From positions 844,501-908,500 of the forward strand of contig NZ_CP084910.1 in NCBI RefSeq assembly GCF_020535245.1: DNA of 64,000 nt, read 5' to 3'. Source of the stretch: Asticcacaulis sp. AND118. GTDB lineage: Bacteria > Pseudomonadota > Alphaproteobacteria > Caulobacterales > Caulobacteraceae. The translations under genes and the position numbers were made by a program. Each line of letters begins with the position of its first letter. The first letter of the stretch is position 1. The notes under the pieces were generated by a model. The model was not told the DNA's origin and ran no database searches. It was given only the letters and a program-made list of their open reading frames with translations. Positions 35,929 through 44,971 of the stretch are shown in pieces.

Positions 35929-37386
35929 TTACTGGCTGCCGCGCGTGGTGGACAGGGCCGGGCGCAGCGGAATGTTCTTGCGCTCGGTCTTGGCGACCAG
36001 CTTGTTGGCCGCGCCATTGTCCTCGTACTTGTACGGGCTGGCCTTCATGGCCAGGGCCTGCGACGGAAGGTTGTCCTGCGTGCGCTTGAGGTCGGCCATG
36101 GCGATCATGGTGTCCAGTTCGTGCTTGCGTGCTTTGAACGCCACGAGGTCCTGACCGGCCAGAATGGTGCCTTGCGGCACCTTGGCGTCCTTCGGGTTGA
36201 TCGGGCGGTTCTTGTACCACACTTCGAAGTGCAGGTGCGGGCCGGTCGAATTGCCGGTCGAGCCGACATAGCCGATCAGGTCGCCTTGCTTGACGCGCTG
36301 ACCCGGACGGACCTTGATCTGCGACATGTGGGCATAACCGGTGGCCCAGTCGCCGGTGTGCGTCACGCGCACCCAACGCCCGTAGCCGCCCCACCACTTG
36401 GCATCGGCGACCGTGCCGTCGCCGGCGGCGTAGATGGGAGTGCCGGTGCCGGCGGCGAAATCGACGCCGGTGTGCATCTTCATGAAGCCCTGGATCGGAT
36501 GGCGGCGCATGCCGTAGCCCGAAGAGGTGCGGGCCGCCGCGACCGGCGTGGCGAGCAGGAAGCCCTTGATATTCTTGCCGGCGTCGTCGAAGAACTGCGA
36601 GTCCTTGTCGCCCTTGCGCTTATAGGAATAGAAGCGCGTGATATGGCCCTTGGCGCTGATCTCGGCATAGAGCAAATTACCGGATTCGACGACGCGACCG
36701 CTCTCGGTCACCTTGCGGTCGAAGACCAGTTTGAAGGTGTCGCCGGGCTGGATGTCGCGTTCGAAGTCGATCTTGTGCGCGAACAGCTTGAGCACCTGAC
36801 CGGTCACATTCGGGGTCGCGCCCAGCGCGGTGGCCGAGGTGATCAGCGAGCCGTCGATGGTGCCGATGGCCACGCGGCGTTCGTCGCGCACGGATTCTTC
36901 GAGCGCGCGCAGGCGCATGGAACCGTCGTGGCTGGTGGTCAGGGTCAGTTGCTTGGCGGGGCCGGTACGCACGGTCAGGCCCAGAAGCTGTGCGGGCGAA
37001 TTGCCGCTTTCCGGACGGGCGATGGCGGCCTGAAGGCTGAGGCCCTTACCGACATTGACCACGTCGAAGGCCTGCGACAGCAGGGTGACGGCGGCGCTGG
37101 CCTCGGTCGAGGACACGCCCGAACGGGTCAGGGCCTGGGTCAGGGTTTCGCCCGCGCGCACCATGATCTGAACGTTTACCGGCTGGGTGAAGCCCGGACG
37201 CGCGGCGGCTTCGGCCAAGGCGCGGGTTTCGAGCGCCAGCGTCGCGCTGGGGTCAAGAGTCGGCAGTTCGCTCGGCAGAGGCTGGAAAACGCGCCAGACC
37301 AGCATGCCAACCGTCAGGGCGGTCGCGGAGACCAGAACCATCGGGGTCAGGCGAACAGGTTGGCGGCGAGGGTCGAGTTGAGCCAT
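35929..37386 (-). CDS. M23 family metallopeptidase (LytM domain)
   Basis: 485 residues from the ATG at 37386. One N-terminal membrane segment (about residues 15-33) anchors a periplasmic region with a LysM/OapA-like part (about 70-140; VRAGETLTQALTRSG), then the M23 domain (about 310-410). Zinc ligands are intact: MHTGVDFAAGTG (HxxxD) and GPHLHFEVW (HxH), with GYGRWVRVTHTGDWATGYAHM between them. It should be a peptidoglycan endopeptidase or a regulator of one. A C-terminal extension of about 75 residues follows the catalytic domain. Confidence 0.92.
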   Translation of the reverse strand: MAQLDPRRQPVRLTPMVLVSATALTVGMLVWRVFQPLPSELPTLDPSATLALETRALAEAAARPGFTQPVNVQIMVRAGETLTQALTRSGVSSTEASAAVTLLSQAFDVVNVGKGLSLQAAIARPESGNSPAQLLGLTVRTGPAKQLTLTTSHDGSMRLRALEESVRDERRVAIGTIDGSLITSATALGATPNVTGQVLKLFAHKIDFERDIQPGDTFKLVFDRKVTESGRVVESGNLLYAEISAKGHITRFYSYKRKGDKDSQFFDDAGKNIKGFLLATPVAAARTSSGYGMRRHPIQGFMKMHTGVDFAAGTGTPIYAAGDGTVADAKWWGGYGRWVRVTHTGDWATGYAHMSQIKVRPGQRVKQGDLIGYVGSTGNSTGPHLHFEVWYKNRPINPKDAKVPQGTILAGQDLVAFKARKHELDTMIAMADLKRTQDNLPSQALAMKASPYKYEDNGAANKLVAKTERKNIPLRPALSTTRGSQ

Positions 37387-37970
37387 TACAATCCAAAAAC
37401 GGTATACGAGGTTACACAACGCGGGCTGTACTCAAACGGAGCCGTTTTCTCCGCCGCCCAGTTAGCCTGTATTCCCCGATGAGGGGATGCGTAATCCGAC
37501 CCAGGGTCGCAATACGCGAATTTGAAAGTGTTAACGCCCCTGCATACGCCGGAATGAGGCGAAAATGAGGCGCATATGGACCTCCCTATCACCGGTTTTC
37601 CGCAAGAAAGCAGCGAAAAGGTCTGTCCGACTTAGGCGTAGAAGGTTAATATCCGGCTTAAACAGGCCCTTTGAGGGCTCATTTATGGGTTTTTTACGAC
37701 CTGCGACCCGGATTGCTGGTTTGGTCCGCGACCGGATCACTTTGCGTAACCGCGTGCGGAAAAATGCATTTCAGCGGCCCGCACGCCTCGGTAAGGGATC
37801 GGTAATGGTCCGGATACGGTAATAAAAAGAATCGGTTGTGACCGGCTTTTTTAAGAGTTGCGTGCCATAATGCCGACGTAAACCTTTGTCCACCCTTTCG
37901 TCCCCGTGAGAGCTTGAACCGTTTGCGCACCCACATTCTGACCGATGCGCCCGAGGATGGAGGTGAGCTG
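37387..37970 (+). other. Long gene-free region upstream of ydbH
   Basis: 584 bases between the divergent M23 and ydbH genes. One open frame (37565-37822) encodes an Arg-rich 85-residue peptide with no recognisable feature; I do not call it a gene. TTAA words occur at 37525 and as TTAA-N8-TTAA near 37633-37648, one base off CtrA spacing. It probably holds promoters for both flanking genes. Confidence 0.5.
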
Positions 37971-40900
37971 TTGTTCCCTGTGCGGCTGCCGCCCCAGTCG
38001 AGTTTCACCCGCGCGGTGGAGGGTACGACCGCGCGCACCAAAGGCGGCGGAGGCGACAATGGCGGGACTTCGACGCCGGGGGGCAGTTCCGGCGGTGGGC
38101 CGGGCAAACGCAAGCGCTATCTCAAGGTCGGCGGCTGGCTGATGCTGGCCCTGTGGGGCACGGCGGCGGTAGGCGTCATCGCCTACGCGGCGCGCAAGGA
38201 TATCGCCCGCGAAGTGGCGCAGGGCTGGTTGCGCTCTCAGGATATTCCTTCCGAATTGCGCATCGATGCGCTGGGCTTCAATCATGTGTCGGGGCGCGTG
38301 ATGCTCGGTGAGGCGGGGCGTCCGGATCTGAAGATCGAGCGCTTCGACATCGATTACGAACTCAATCTGCTGCGCTTTGGTCAGCCTTTGACGCGCATCA
38401 AGCGCATTCATCTGGTCAAGCCGGAATTGACCTTCTCCTATGACAAGAAGGGCTTAGGCTTCGGGCGGCTGGACCGTATCCTCAAGAGCGAGGGCGGCGG
38501 AGGCGGTGGACCTTTGCCCGAAGACATTCTGGTCGAGGATGCGCGTATCAAGGTGCGCACCGACTATGGCGCCATCGCCGCGACCGGTGGCGTCAGCCTG
38601 AAGGGCGGGCGGCTGCGGGCGCTGGACGCCAAGCTGGTCCCCGGCGAGTTGAACGGGCCGCTGTTGCAGGGGCAGTTGTCGGACGGTCATATCCGCATCC
38701 AGGCCGAGCCGGACGCCGATGCCGGCGAGGCGCTGCGCATCGACGCCAATCTGTCCGCCAGCGACCTGGTGTTCAAAGCGGCGGAACCCCAAAACAGTGA
38801 ATTGGGCGATCCGGCGACGCGCCTGAGCGGGGCGCACGCCGATCTCGACCTGCGCCTGCCCTACCGCAAGCTGTCGGACGAAGCGTCTCGCAAATCCCCC
38901 CTGTCCGCCTTCGATGGCGTGCTGAGCGGCATACTGGCCCTGCGCGCCGATACGGTCGAGGGCGCGATGGCGGTCGAAGGGCTCGACGGCACGATCGGCC
39001 TTAATGGCCGGGTGGATTTCGAAAACACGCGGGTTGCCTTCTCAGGCAAGTCGCAGGTGATGGCCACGCTCGACGGCTTCACCAGAGGAAATATGCAGGG
39101 CCGCGCCGTGCGGCTGACGGCGCAGGACCTGACCCTGCGCAGCGATCTGGCGCTCGATGCGGCTTCGGCCCTGACGCTTGACGGGCCGCTCAGCCTGCGC
39201 GCCGGGGCCTTCACGCAGGCCGCGCTGGCGCTGGAGGCGACCGAGGTAAACCTCGACGGCTTCTCACTGGCCCACGGCTCGGAAGGCACCGACCTCAGCT
39301 TCGAAGGCCGCGCCACGGCCGGCCGGGTGGTGCAGGGCGACCTGACGCTGGCCGGGGTCAATGCGCGTCTGGACGGGACCGGTCGTCTGGGTGACGGCGG
39401 TTATGAGATCGCCCTGACCACCGATGTGGCGGGCCGTCAGGGCAGCTATCGCGGCATGGGGGCTCTGGCCGCCGATCGCACCAGGGCCCTGGCTGAGGGC
39501 CGTGTGGCCTTCGACGCCGCCAATGCGCGCCTGCCGGCGGGCACGCCGCCCGTGCCCGCGCCGCCGGAAGGCCCGGACCTGATGGTGGCGCTGACGCGCG
39601 CCGCCGACCGGTTCAGCCTCAAGGCCGACGATGTGCGCATTACCCTGAGCGGGCAGGGGCCGACCCACCGCTTCGCCGTGCGTCCGGGCAAGCCGGTGCT
39701 GATCCGTCCGCTGGATGGCGGCGAAATCCGCCTGACGACCGAGGGCCGCTCCCCGCTGATCGCCAGCGACGCGCGCAGCACGTTCAGCGTGGTGACGACG
39801 GGCGACAACCTGCCGCCGATCACTGCGCGTATCTACGATTTCGGTTTCGGGGCGCAGGGCGCGCTCGATGGCCGTCTGAGCCTTGAGGCGAATTTCAACT
39901 TCGCACCGGTCTATGGCGCGGCGGCGAAAGCCCATGGCCGCTTTGTCTATAGTGCGGCGGGCGTGTTGCAGGTGCGGCTGGACGACTGCGTGCCGTTCAC
40001 CACTGACCGCGCCGACATCGGCGGTCGCATGAGCGAGGTCAGCGCGCGCCTGTGTCCGACCTCCGTGCCGATCCTGACGCTCGACCGTGGTCAGTGGCGC
40101 AGCGAAGGCCGCTTCGACGGGCTGCAGGCCGCGGCCCCGGACTATCAGGTGACCGTGGCGGGCGGCGAGGGGACGTTTACGACCAACAGCTTCGCCGAGG
40201 GGCTGGGCTTCAATATCGCCCTCAAGACGCTGACGGCCACCGACGCGCTGGAAGCGCCGCGCTTCCACCCGGTGACGGTCAATGGCGCGATCGCCCAGGG
40301 TCGCCAGACGCTGGACGGCAAGCTGTTGGTCAATTCCGCCGATGCGGCGGTGCAGGCGCGCGCCGCCGGGCCGCTGGCCGAGGTGGTGCTGCGTTCGGAC
40401 GTCGCCACCGGGACGGGCCGCGCCGATATCACCGCGATCAACCTGACCTTCGCACCGCAGGCTCTACAACCGCTTGACCTGACGCCGATGGTCGCAGGCC
40501 TTATCCAGCGCGACACGGTGGGTAAGGTCGATTTCAACGGCTATTTCGGCTGGTCGCGCGACGGATCGACGTCGGGCGGTGTGCTGACGCTGAACGAGAT
40601 GGGCTTTACCGGTCCTGCCGGTCTGGTCGAGGGGCTGAACGGGCGCATTGATTTTACCTCGCTCGCACCGCTGCATTCTGCGCCGGGTCAGACCCTGACG
40701 GCGCGCACTGTCACCAGCGTCGTGCCGCTCAAGGACGTGAAGGCGGTAATGCAGTTCGCCGGCGATTACTTGAAGCTCGAAAGCGCGCGCGTGACCAGCG
40801 AGGGCGGCGACTTTGCGCTGGCCCCGATGGACGTGCCGTTCGACGTAACGAAGGGCTTCAAGGGCGAACTGAGCTTCGACAAGGTCGATTTCGGCAAGGT

Positions 40901-41450
40901 CGTGGCGTCCAGCCCCTTCGCCAGGGATGCGCAGTTCACCGGCTTCGTATCGGGCAAGCTGCCGTTCGAGTTCGCCGGGGGTAAGCTGGCGGTGCGCAAG
41001 GGCTATCTGCTCGGCGAAGGGCCGGGCCGCGTCTCGATCCGCCGCAACGCCGTGACCGACATGTCGGCGGACGGTGCAGGGGTGTCGAACGAGGAAAAGG
41101 CGGTGGCGGCGCCGGAAGCCCCTCCGCCGAACGTGGTCGAAGGGCTGGCCTATCAGGCGATGGAAAATCTGGCCTATCAGGAACTGTCGGCAGCGGTGAA
41201 CACCGACGACAAGGGCCTGCTGAACTTCAATTTCCGCATCGTCGGTCGCTACGATCCGCCTGAACGCAAGGAAGCGCGTATCGGTCTGATCGATTATCTG
41301 CGCGGCACCTGGACGCAGAAGCCCATCGATCTGCCGTCCGATACGCAGGTCAATCTGAACCTCGACGTGAACTACAATCTCGATGAATTCCTGAAAGACT
41401 ATATCGAGGTGCAGAAACGCGGTGGATTCGACTGGTCGCAGATCAAATAG
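37971..41450 (+). CDS. ydbH: YdbH-like AsmA-family intermembrane lipid-transport protein
   Basis: About 1159 residues. The start is uncertain: the TTG at 37971 has GGAGG seven bases upstream and is preferred; TTG 37914 and GTG 37980 are in frame. A Gly/Ser-rich cytoplasmic stretch precedes one membrane segment (YLKVGGWLMLALWGTAAVGV), then a very long beta-rich periplasmic body with repeated strands of the AsmA/YdbH type and a C-terminal block NVDYNLDEFLKDYIEVQK. YdbH proteins are thought to bridge the periplasm and carry phospholipids to the outer membrane. Identity is supported strongly by the next two genes, ynbE-like and ydbL-like, the same order as in E. coli. Confidence 0.85.
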   Translation: MFPVRLPPQSSFTRAVEGTTARTKGGGGDNGGTSTPGGSSGGGPGKRKRYLKVGGWLMLALWGTAAVGVIAYAARKDIAREVAQGWLRSQDIPSELRIDALGFNHVSGRVMLGEAGRPDLKIERFDIDYELNLLRFGQPLTRIKRIHLVKPELTFSYDKKGLGFGRLDRILKSEGGGGGGPLPEDILVEDARIKVRTDYGAIAATGGVSLKGGRLRALDAKLVPGELNGPLLQGQLSDGHIRIQAEPDADAGEALRIDANLSASDLVFKAAEPQNSELGDPATRLSGAHADLDLRLPYRKLSDEASRKSPLSAFDGVLSGILALRADTVEGAMAVEGLDGTIGLNGRVDFENTRVAFSGKSQVMATLDGFTRGNMQGRAVRLTAQDLTLRSDLALDAASALTLDGPLSLRAGAFTQAALALEATEVNLDGFSLAHGSEGTDLSFEGRATAGRVVQGDLTLAGVNARLDGTGRLGDGGYEIALTTDVAGRQGSYRGMGALAADRTRALAEGRVAFDAANARLPAGTPPVPAPPEGPDLMVALTRAADRFSLKADDVRITLSGQGPTHRFAVRPGKPVLIRPLDGGEIRLTTEGRSPLIASDARSTFSVVTTGDNLPPITARIYDFGFGAQGALDGRLSLEANFNFAPVYGAAAKAHGRFVYSAAGVLQVRLDDCVPFTTDRADIGGRMSEVSARLCPTSVPILTLDRGQWRSEGRFDGLQAAAPDYQVTVAGGEGTFTTNSFAEGLGFNIALKTLTATDALEAPRFHPVTVNGAIAQGRQTLDGKLLVNSADAAVQARAAGPLAEVVLRSDVATGTGRADITAINLTFAPQALQPLDLTPMVAGLIQRDTVGKVDFNGYFGWSRDGSTSGGVLTLNEMGFTGPAGLVEGLNGRIDFTSLAPLHSAPGQTLTARTVTSVVPLKDVKAVMQFAGDYLKLESARVTSEGGDFALAPMDVPFDVTKGFKGELSFDKVDFGKVVASSPFARDAQFTGFVSGKLPFEFAGGKLAVRKGYLLGEGPGRVSIRRNAVTDMSADGAGVSNEEKAVAAPEAPPPNVVEGLAYQAMENLAYQELSAAVNTDDKGLLNFNFRIVGRYDPPERKEARIGLIDYLRGTWTQKPIDLPSDTQVNLNLDVNYNLDEFLKDYIEVQKRGGFDWSQIK

Positions 41451-41559
41451 CCGACACAATTGGCCGGCATAGATTGGCCATAGAATGAGTCTGTCATTCA
41501 GGCCCGGTTCAGCTTATAGCTGGTAAAAACGGTCATGATCTCTTGCTTTGGAGCCCTTC

Positions 41560-41757
41560 ATGTTGAAATCCCCTGTCGCCCGCGCGGGTATGGCAGCCCT
41601 GCTTCTGGCGGGCGTCGCACTGACGGCGGCCTGCACCCCCACGGTGCGTCTCAAGGTCGATCCGATCACCATCTACGCCAAACTCGACGCCAATGTGCGC
41701 ATCTCGCTGGATGAGGACGTGAAGGCCCTCGTCAAACAAAACCCGGACCTGTTCTAA
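41560..41757 (+). CDS. ynbE: YnbE-like small lipoprotein
   Basis: 65 residues from the ATG at 41560, with GGAG seven bases upstream. A lipoprotein signal ends in the lipobox TAAC (Cys about residue 25), and the mature part TPTVRLKVDPITIYAKLDANVRI matches the short beta-strand-rich YnbE family. In E. coli YnbE is the outer-membrane partner that stacks with YdbH to complete the lipid bridge. It lies between ydbH and ydbL, eight bases from the latter. Confidence 0.9.
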   Translation: MLKSPVARAGMAALLLAGVALTAACTPTVRLKVDPITIYAKLDANVRISLDEDVKALVKQNPDLF

Positions 41758-41764
41758 GGACCAT

Positions 41765-42148
41765 ATGAGCATGAAAAAGACCCTGTTTTCGATCCTCAGC
41801 GCCGTTGTCGTTTCAACAGCCGTGCTGACCGCCGGTGTCGCCCTCAACGCCCCGGCCTACGCCCAGTCTGCCGCCAAGGCGACTGTCGATGCCGCCAAGG
41901 CCGCCGGTACGGTCGGCGAGCAGTCCGACGGCTATCTGGGCCTCGTCAAGGGCTCGGCCGACGCCGCCACCTTGGCGGCGGTCGATGAGATCAATGCCGG
42001 CCGCGCCCGCGTCTACGCCGAAGCCGCCGCCAAGAATGGCGTGTCTCCGGCCGCTGCCGGGGCTTCGGCCTATACCAATGTGATTTTTCCCAAGGTGAAG
42101 TCTGGGGAATATTACAAGGACGACTCGGGTAGCTGGAAGCGTAAGTAG
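41765..42148 (+). CDS. ydbL: YdbL-like periplasmic protein (DUF1318)
   Basis: 127 residues with a signal peptide (cleavage after AYA, about residue 32). The DUF1318 pattern follows: AKAAGTVGEQSDGYLGLVKG, then INAGRARVYAEAAAKNGVSP and a terminal aromatic/Lys segment (EYYKDDSGSWKRK). In E. coli YdbL modulates the YdbH-YnbE complex, probably as a chaperone that limits YnbE multimers. The start could also be the ATG two codons on. Last gene of the operon; a palindrome and an intrinsic terminator follow. Confidence 0.9.
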   Translation: MSMKKTLFSILSAVVVSTAVLTAGVALNAPAYAQSAAKATVDAAKAAGTVGEQSDGYLGLVKGSADAATLAAVDEINAGRARVYAEAAAKNGVSPAAAGASAYTNVIFPKVKSGEYYKDDSGSWKRK

Positions 42149-42152
42149 CGAA

Positions 42153-42196
42153 GCGCTTGCCGAAAAGTGGAATGCACTTTTCGGATTAACAAGCGC
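42153..42196. repeat. 44-nt dispersed palindrome, copy D
   Basis: GCGCTTG...CAAGCGC outer arms and CCGAAAAGTG/CACTTTTCGG inner arms. Same length and layout as copies A-C although the outer arm sequence differs, showing compensatory change. Confidence 0.75.
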
Positions 42197-42253
42197 GTCA
42201 GAATATAGAGCACCAACCTGAGGGTTGGTGCCTACCTTTTACCGGATTTTTAT

Positions 42254-42287
42254 AGGCCCTGTGGCAGGTTCTGCCGCAGGGCTTTTT
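42254..42287 (+). terminator. Intrinsic terminator of the ydb operon
   Basis: GCCCTGTGGCAG-GTT-CTGCCGCAGGGC followed by TTTTT; one T/C mismatch in the stem. Confidence 0.85.
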
Positions 42288-42326
42288 CGTGCGTAAAACG
42301 GCATACAAAGTGCAGTGCTTCCGGAG

Positions 42327-42356
42327 AACTCGCCAAAAACTCGCCAAAAACTCGCC
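42327..42356 (+). repeat. Short tandem repeat upstream of acyltransferase
   Basis: The 11-base unit ACTCGCCAAAA occurs two and a half times in a row, 43 bases before the acyltransferase ATG. It could be a slippage-prone spacer or a repeated binding site. Confidence 0.6.
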
Positions 42357-42398
42357 TGACTGGTTTATTTCAGGACACCCGGAACAGGAGCCTGCACC

Positions 42399-43517
42399 AT
42401 GACGACCCCCATCCGCGCCGCCGTTTCGGCGACCGCCGCTGACACCATCCGGCCTCTGACCTCGTTGCGTTTCTTTGCGGCCGTATGGGTGATCCTCTAC
42501 AGCTACTGGTCGGCTCTGGAAGGCGCGATCCCGCTCGGCATCATCGAGAAGGGTTATCTGGGCGTCGACCTGTTCTTCATCCTGTCAGGCTTCATCCTCA
42601 GCCACGTCTATATGGACTCGCTGGCCCAAGGCGGCTTCAAATACGACTCCTTCATCGTCAACCGCTGGGCGCGCGTCTATCCGCTGCATCTGGCGACCCT
42701 GTGCTTCGCCATCCTGTTGTGGGGTGCGGCGACGCTGAAGGGGATGAATGTCGACAAGAACCTCGTTAACTGGCCGTCCCTGCCGGCGCACCTGTTCCTC
42801 GTTCAGGCCTGGGGTCTGGCCCCGGAAGCGGCGTTCAACCATCCGTCGTGGTCGATTTCAGCGGAATGGTTCGCCTATCTGCTGTTCCCGGTTTTCGGCA
42901 CGGTGGCGTGGTCGATGCGCGACCGTCCGTGGCTGGCCGTCGGCCTGTCCGTGACGTTCCTTGTCAGCCTCTATATGATTTTCGAAGCCTTCATGGGCTT
43001 CAAGCTGACCTCGGCCACCGTCTTCTGGGGCGCGCTGCGCATCGTCCCGGCCTTCATGCTCGGCTGCGCCCTGTACCTCGTCTGGCGTGCGGACAAGCTG
43101 ACGCCGCAGATGGCCGCCATCGGCGCGGCTGTATCGAGCCTCGTCGTCATCGCCGCCGCCTCGTGGCTGAAGATTGACGCGCTGATAGTGCCGGCGCTGG
43201 GCCTGATGCTGCTGTGCGTGTCGCGCTTCGGCAATGGCGGCATCATGGGCAACCGCGTGCTGGTCTATCTGGGCGAAGTGTCCTTCGCCATGTACATGGT
43301 CTATGTGCCGTGGAAGTGGGTCTATCTCAACGTCATGGGCATGGTGCTCGGCACCGGCGATGCGCCGTTGCCGCTGCTGTGGTGGTCGATCGGTTTGGTC
43401 GCCATCGTGCCGGTGGCCATGCTGGCGCACCACGTGGTCGAACTGCCGATGCGTAAGGTGGTCCGTCATCTGGGCGATCAGATGCGCTACCGACTCGCCT
43501 ATCAGTTCGCCAGATAA
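42399..43517 (+). CDS. Acyltransferase 3 family membrane protein
   Basis: 372 residues with about ten membrane segments. The AT3 (OafA/YrhL) signature is at the start: PLTSLRFFAAVWVILYSYWS, where the Arg and the hydrophobic context match, though the common His after it is replaced (SYWS). It is followed by GVDLFFILSGFILSHVY, FIVNRWARVYPLHL and NHPSWSISAEWFAYLLFP (SxSxEW). The family acylates sugars, glycans or lipids on the cell surface. There is no SGNH domain. The acceptor is unknown. Single gene with its own promoter region. Confidence 0.9.
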   Translation: MTTPIRAAVSATAADTIRPLTSLRFFAAVWVILYSYWSALEGAIPLGIIEKGYLGVDLFFILSGFILSHVYMDSLAQGGFKYDSFIVNRWARVYPLHLATLCFAILLWGAATLKGMNVDKNLVNWPSLPAHLFLVQAWGLAPEAAFNHPSWSISAEWFAYLLFPVFGTVAWSMRDRPWLAVGLSVTFLVSLYMIFEAFMGFKLTSATVFWGALRIVPAFMLGCALYLVWRADKLTPQMAAIGAAVSSLVVIAAASWLKIDALIVPALGLMLLCVSRFGNGGIMGNRVLVYLGEVSFAMYMVYVPWKWVYLNVMGMVLGTGDAPLPLLWWSIGLVAIVPVAMLAHHVVELPMRKVVRHLGDQMRYRLAYQFAR

Positions 43518-43851
43518 TCCGTTAGCAGAACAAAGACTGAAAACCGGGCGTCCGTTCTCTTATAAGGGGAATGGGTGCCCATTTTTTTCGCCTGTGCCCT
43601 GAATTTATAGTTAACTGATGTTTAACAACTTTTTTGCAACATGTCGGTGCAGGGCCTTTGACAATGTGGGAAATTTACCACGTCGCCGAAAATAAAGGCT
43701 TTGTAAATGCCTGTGAGTTATGTATCAAAACACTACTAGTAAATGTTGCGGGCGTTTTAGCTGATCTTTTTCACCCGCAGCCACCCCCTGTAAGACCCCT
43801 AAGAGGATCGCCTGAAAGGCGCCTCGATCAGGCCCCAAACGGAGTGCTCGT
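43518..43851 (+). promoter_or_regulatory. CHAP-gene upstream region
   Basis: 334 AT-rich bases without a gene, containing the CtrA-type box at 43611-43625 and a GGAG ribosome site seven bases before the GTG at 43852. Two open frames overlap it but show no coding character. Confidence 0.6.
43611..43625 (+). promoter_or_regulatory. CtrA-type box upstream of CHAP-domain gene
   Basis: TTAA-CTGATGT-TTAA is an exact TTAA-N7-TTAA match in an AT-rich stretch, 227 bases before the start codon. CtrA control of cell-wall hydrolases would fit cell-cycle-timed separation or stalk growth (inference). Confidence 0.65.
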
Positions 43852-44847
43852 GTGCTGAAAAGACTAAGCGTATTTGCGTTGTCGGCTGTGCTGGCGTTTG
43901 GCGCCGTGGGTGCCCAGGCCGCCGAAAAGAAATCTCCCTACTGGCAATGCGTCACCTTCGCCCGGTCGATCACGGGCATGAACATTTTCGGTGACGCCTG
44001 GACCTGGTGGGATGGCGCTTCGGGTAAATACGATAAGGGTCAGGCGCCGAAGGCCGGCGCGGTTCTGGTCTTCCGTCCGCAAGGCAAGATGAGACTGGGC
44101 CACGTCGCCGTCGTCTCTCAGGTGGTTACCGAGCGCGTTATCCAGATCACCCACGCCAACTGGTCGCCGATCGGCGGCCGCCGCGGTCAGGTCGAAAAGG
44201 ACGTCACCGTCGTCGACGTTTCCGATAAGGGCGACTGGTCCAAGGTCAAGGTGTGGTACGGCCCGATCGCCGATGTCGGCACCACCGTCTACCCGACCTA
44301 CGGCTTTATCTATCAGGCCGCCCAGAAGGGTCAGGAGATGGGCGAGAACCTCGTCACCCAGGTCCTCGACAAGCCGACCGTCAAGAAGCCCTCCTCTTTC
44401 GACAAGGTCGCGCAAAAGACCTCTTCCAAGGCCAGCAACAAGGCGCTGGCGACCGCTCTGACCTCGGGTGCGGTGGATGCCGAAGCCCCGCGCAGCCAGA
44501 CGCTGGCCTCCGCTTCGGCGGATGAGGCCCCGAAGACTGAAACCCCGAAGGCCGACGCCAAGACGACCGAAAAGGCAAAGGCCACCGCCGATAAGGCTTC
44601 GGACAAGAAGGCGTCTGACAAAAAGGTTGTGGCGAAGAAGGCCTCTGAAAAGACCACCAAGGTCGCCGACGCTGCCCCAAGTAAATCGGGCAAGAGCAAG
44701 TCGGCCAAATCCGAAAAAACCTCCTCGAAAAAGACCGTCGCCGAAGTCGGTGAAAAGCCGGCTTTGAAGAACGTGAAGGCTGAGAAGGCCGCCGGCAAAA
44801 AGGTCGCTGAAGCCGAAACCAAAAAGACGGAAAAGAAGAAGGCCTGA
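43852..44847 (+). CDS. CHAP-domain protein with Lys/Ala-rich tail
   Basis: 331 residues from a GTG with GGAG seven bases upstream. A signal peptide (cleavage after AQAA, about residue 24) precedes a CHAP amidase/endopeptidase domain (about 30-150): catalytic Cys in YWQCVTFARSITG, His in RLGHVAVVSQVV and Asn in ITHANWSPIGGRRG. From about residue 185 on the sequence is Lys/Ala/Ser/Thr-rich low complexity, with repeated KKxxxKxxxK words, probably binding wall polymer or nucleic acid. It is thus a likely secreted peptidoglycan hydrolase with a basic tail. A CtrA box lies upstream and an intrinsic terminator follows. Confidence 0.87.
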   Translation: MLKRLSVFALSAVLAFGAVGAQAAEKKSPYWQCVTFARSITGMNIFGDAWTWWDGASGKYDKGQAPKAGAVLVFRPQGKMRLGHVAVVSQVVTERVIQITHANWSPIGGRRGQVEKDVTVVDVSDKGDWSKVKVWYGPIADVGTTVYPTYGFIYQAAQKGQEMGENLVTQVLDKPTVKKPSSFDKVAQKTSSKASNKALATALTSGAVDAEAPRSQTLASASADEAPKTETPKADAKTTEKAKATADKASDKKASDKKVVAKKASEKTTKVADAAPSKSGKSKSAKSEKTSSKKTVAEVGEKPALKNVKAEKAAGKKVAEAETKKTEKKKA

Positions 44848-44871
44848 GCCTGATTTTTTTCCGAGCTTTGC

Positions 44872-44899
44872 AACGCCGCTGGTTCGCCAGCGGCGTTTT
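44872..44899 (+). terminator. Intrinsic terminator after CHAP gene
   Basis: AACGCCGCTGG-TTCG-CCAGCGGCGTT with a UUCG-type loop and short T run. Confidence 0.9.
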
Positions 44900-44971
44900 G
44901 CATTTGTCAGATACGCACAAAGCGGCCTATGCAATGACGATCTGCTGCCCAAGAGGTTGCTTAGAGGCCCC

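Noticed and set aside
37633-37648. TTAA-N8-TTAA as a third CtrA box.
   Set aside because: Spacing is one base too long for the TTAA-N7-TTAA consensus.
37565-37822. An 85-codon frame in the ydbH upstream region.
   Set aside because: Arg-rich, no clear ribosome site, no recognisable domain, and other frames are open on the opposite strand.
43634-43858. A 74-codon frame upstream of the CHAP gene.
   Set aside because: It overlaps the promoter and the CHAP start, lacks a ribosome site and has no recognisable features.
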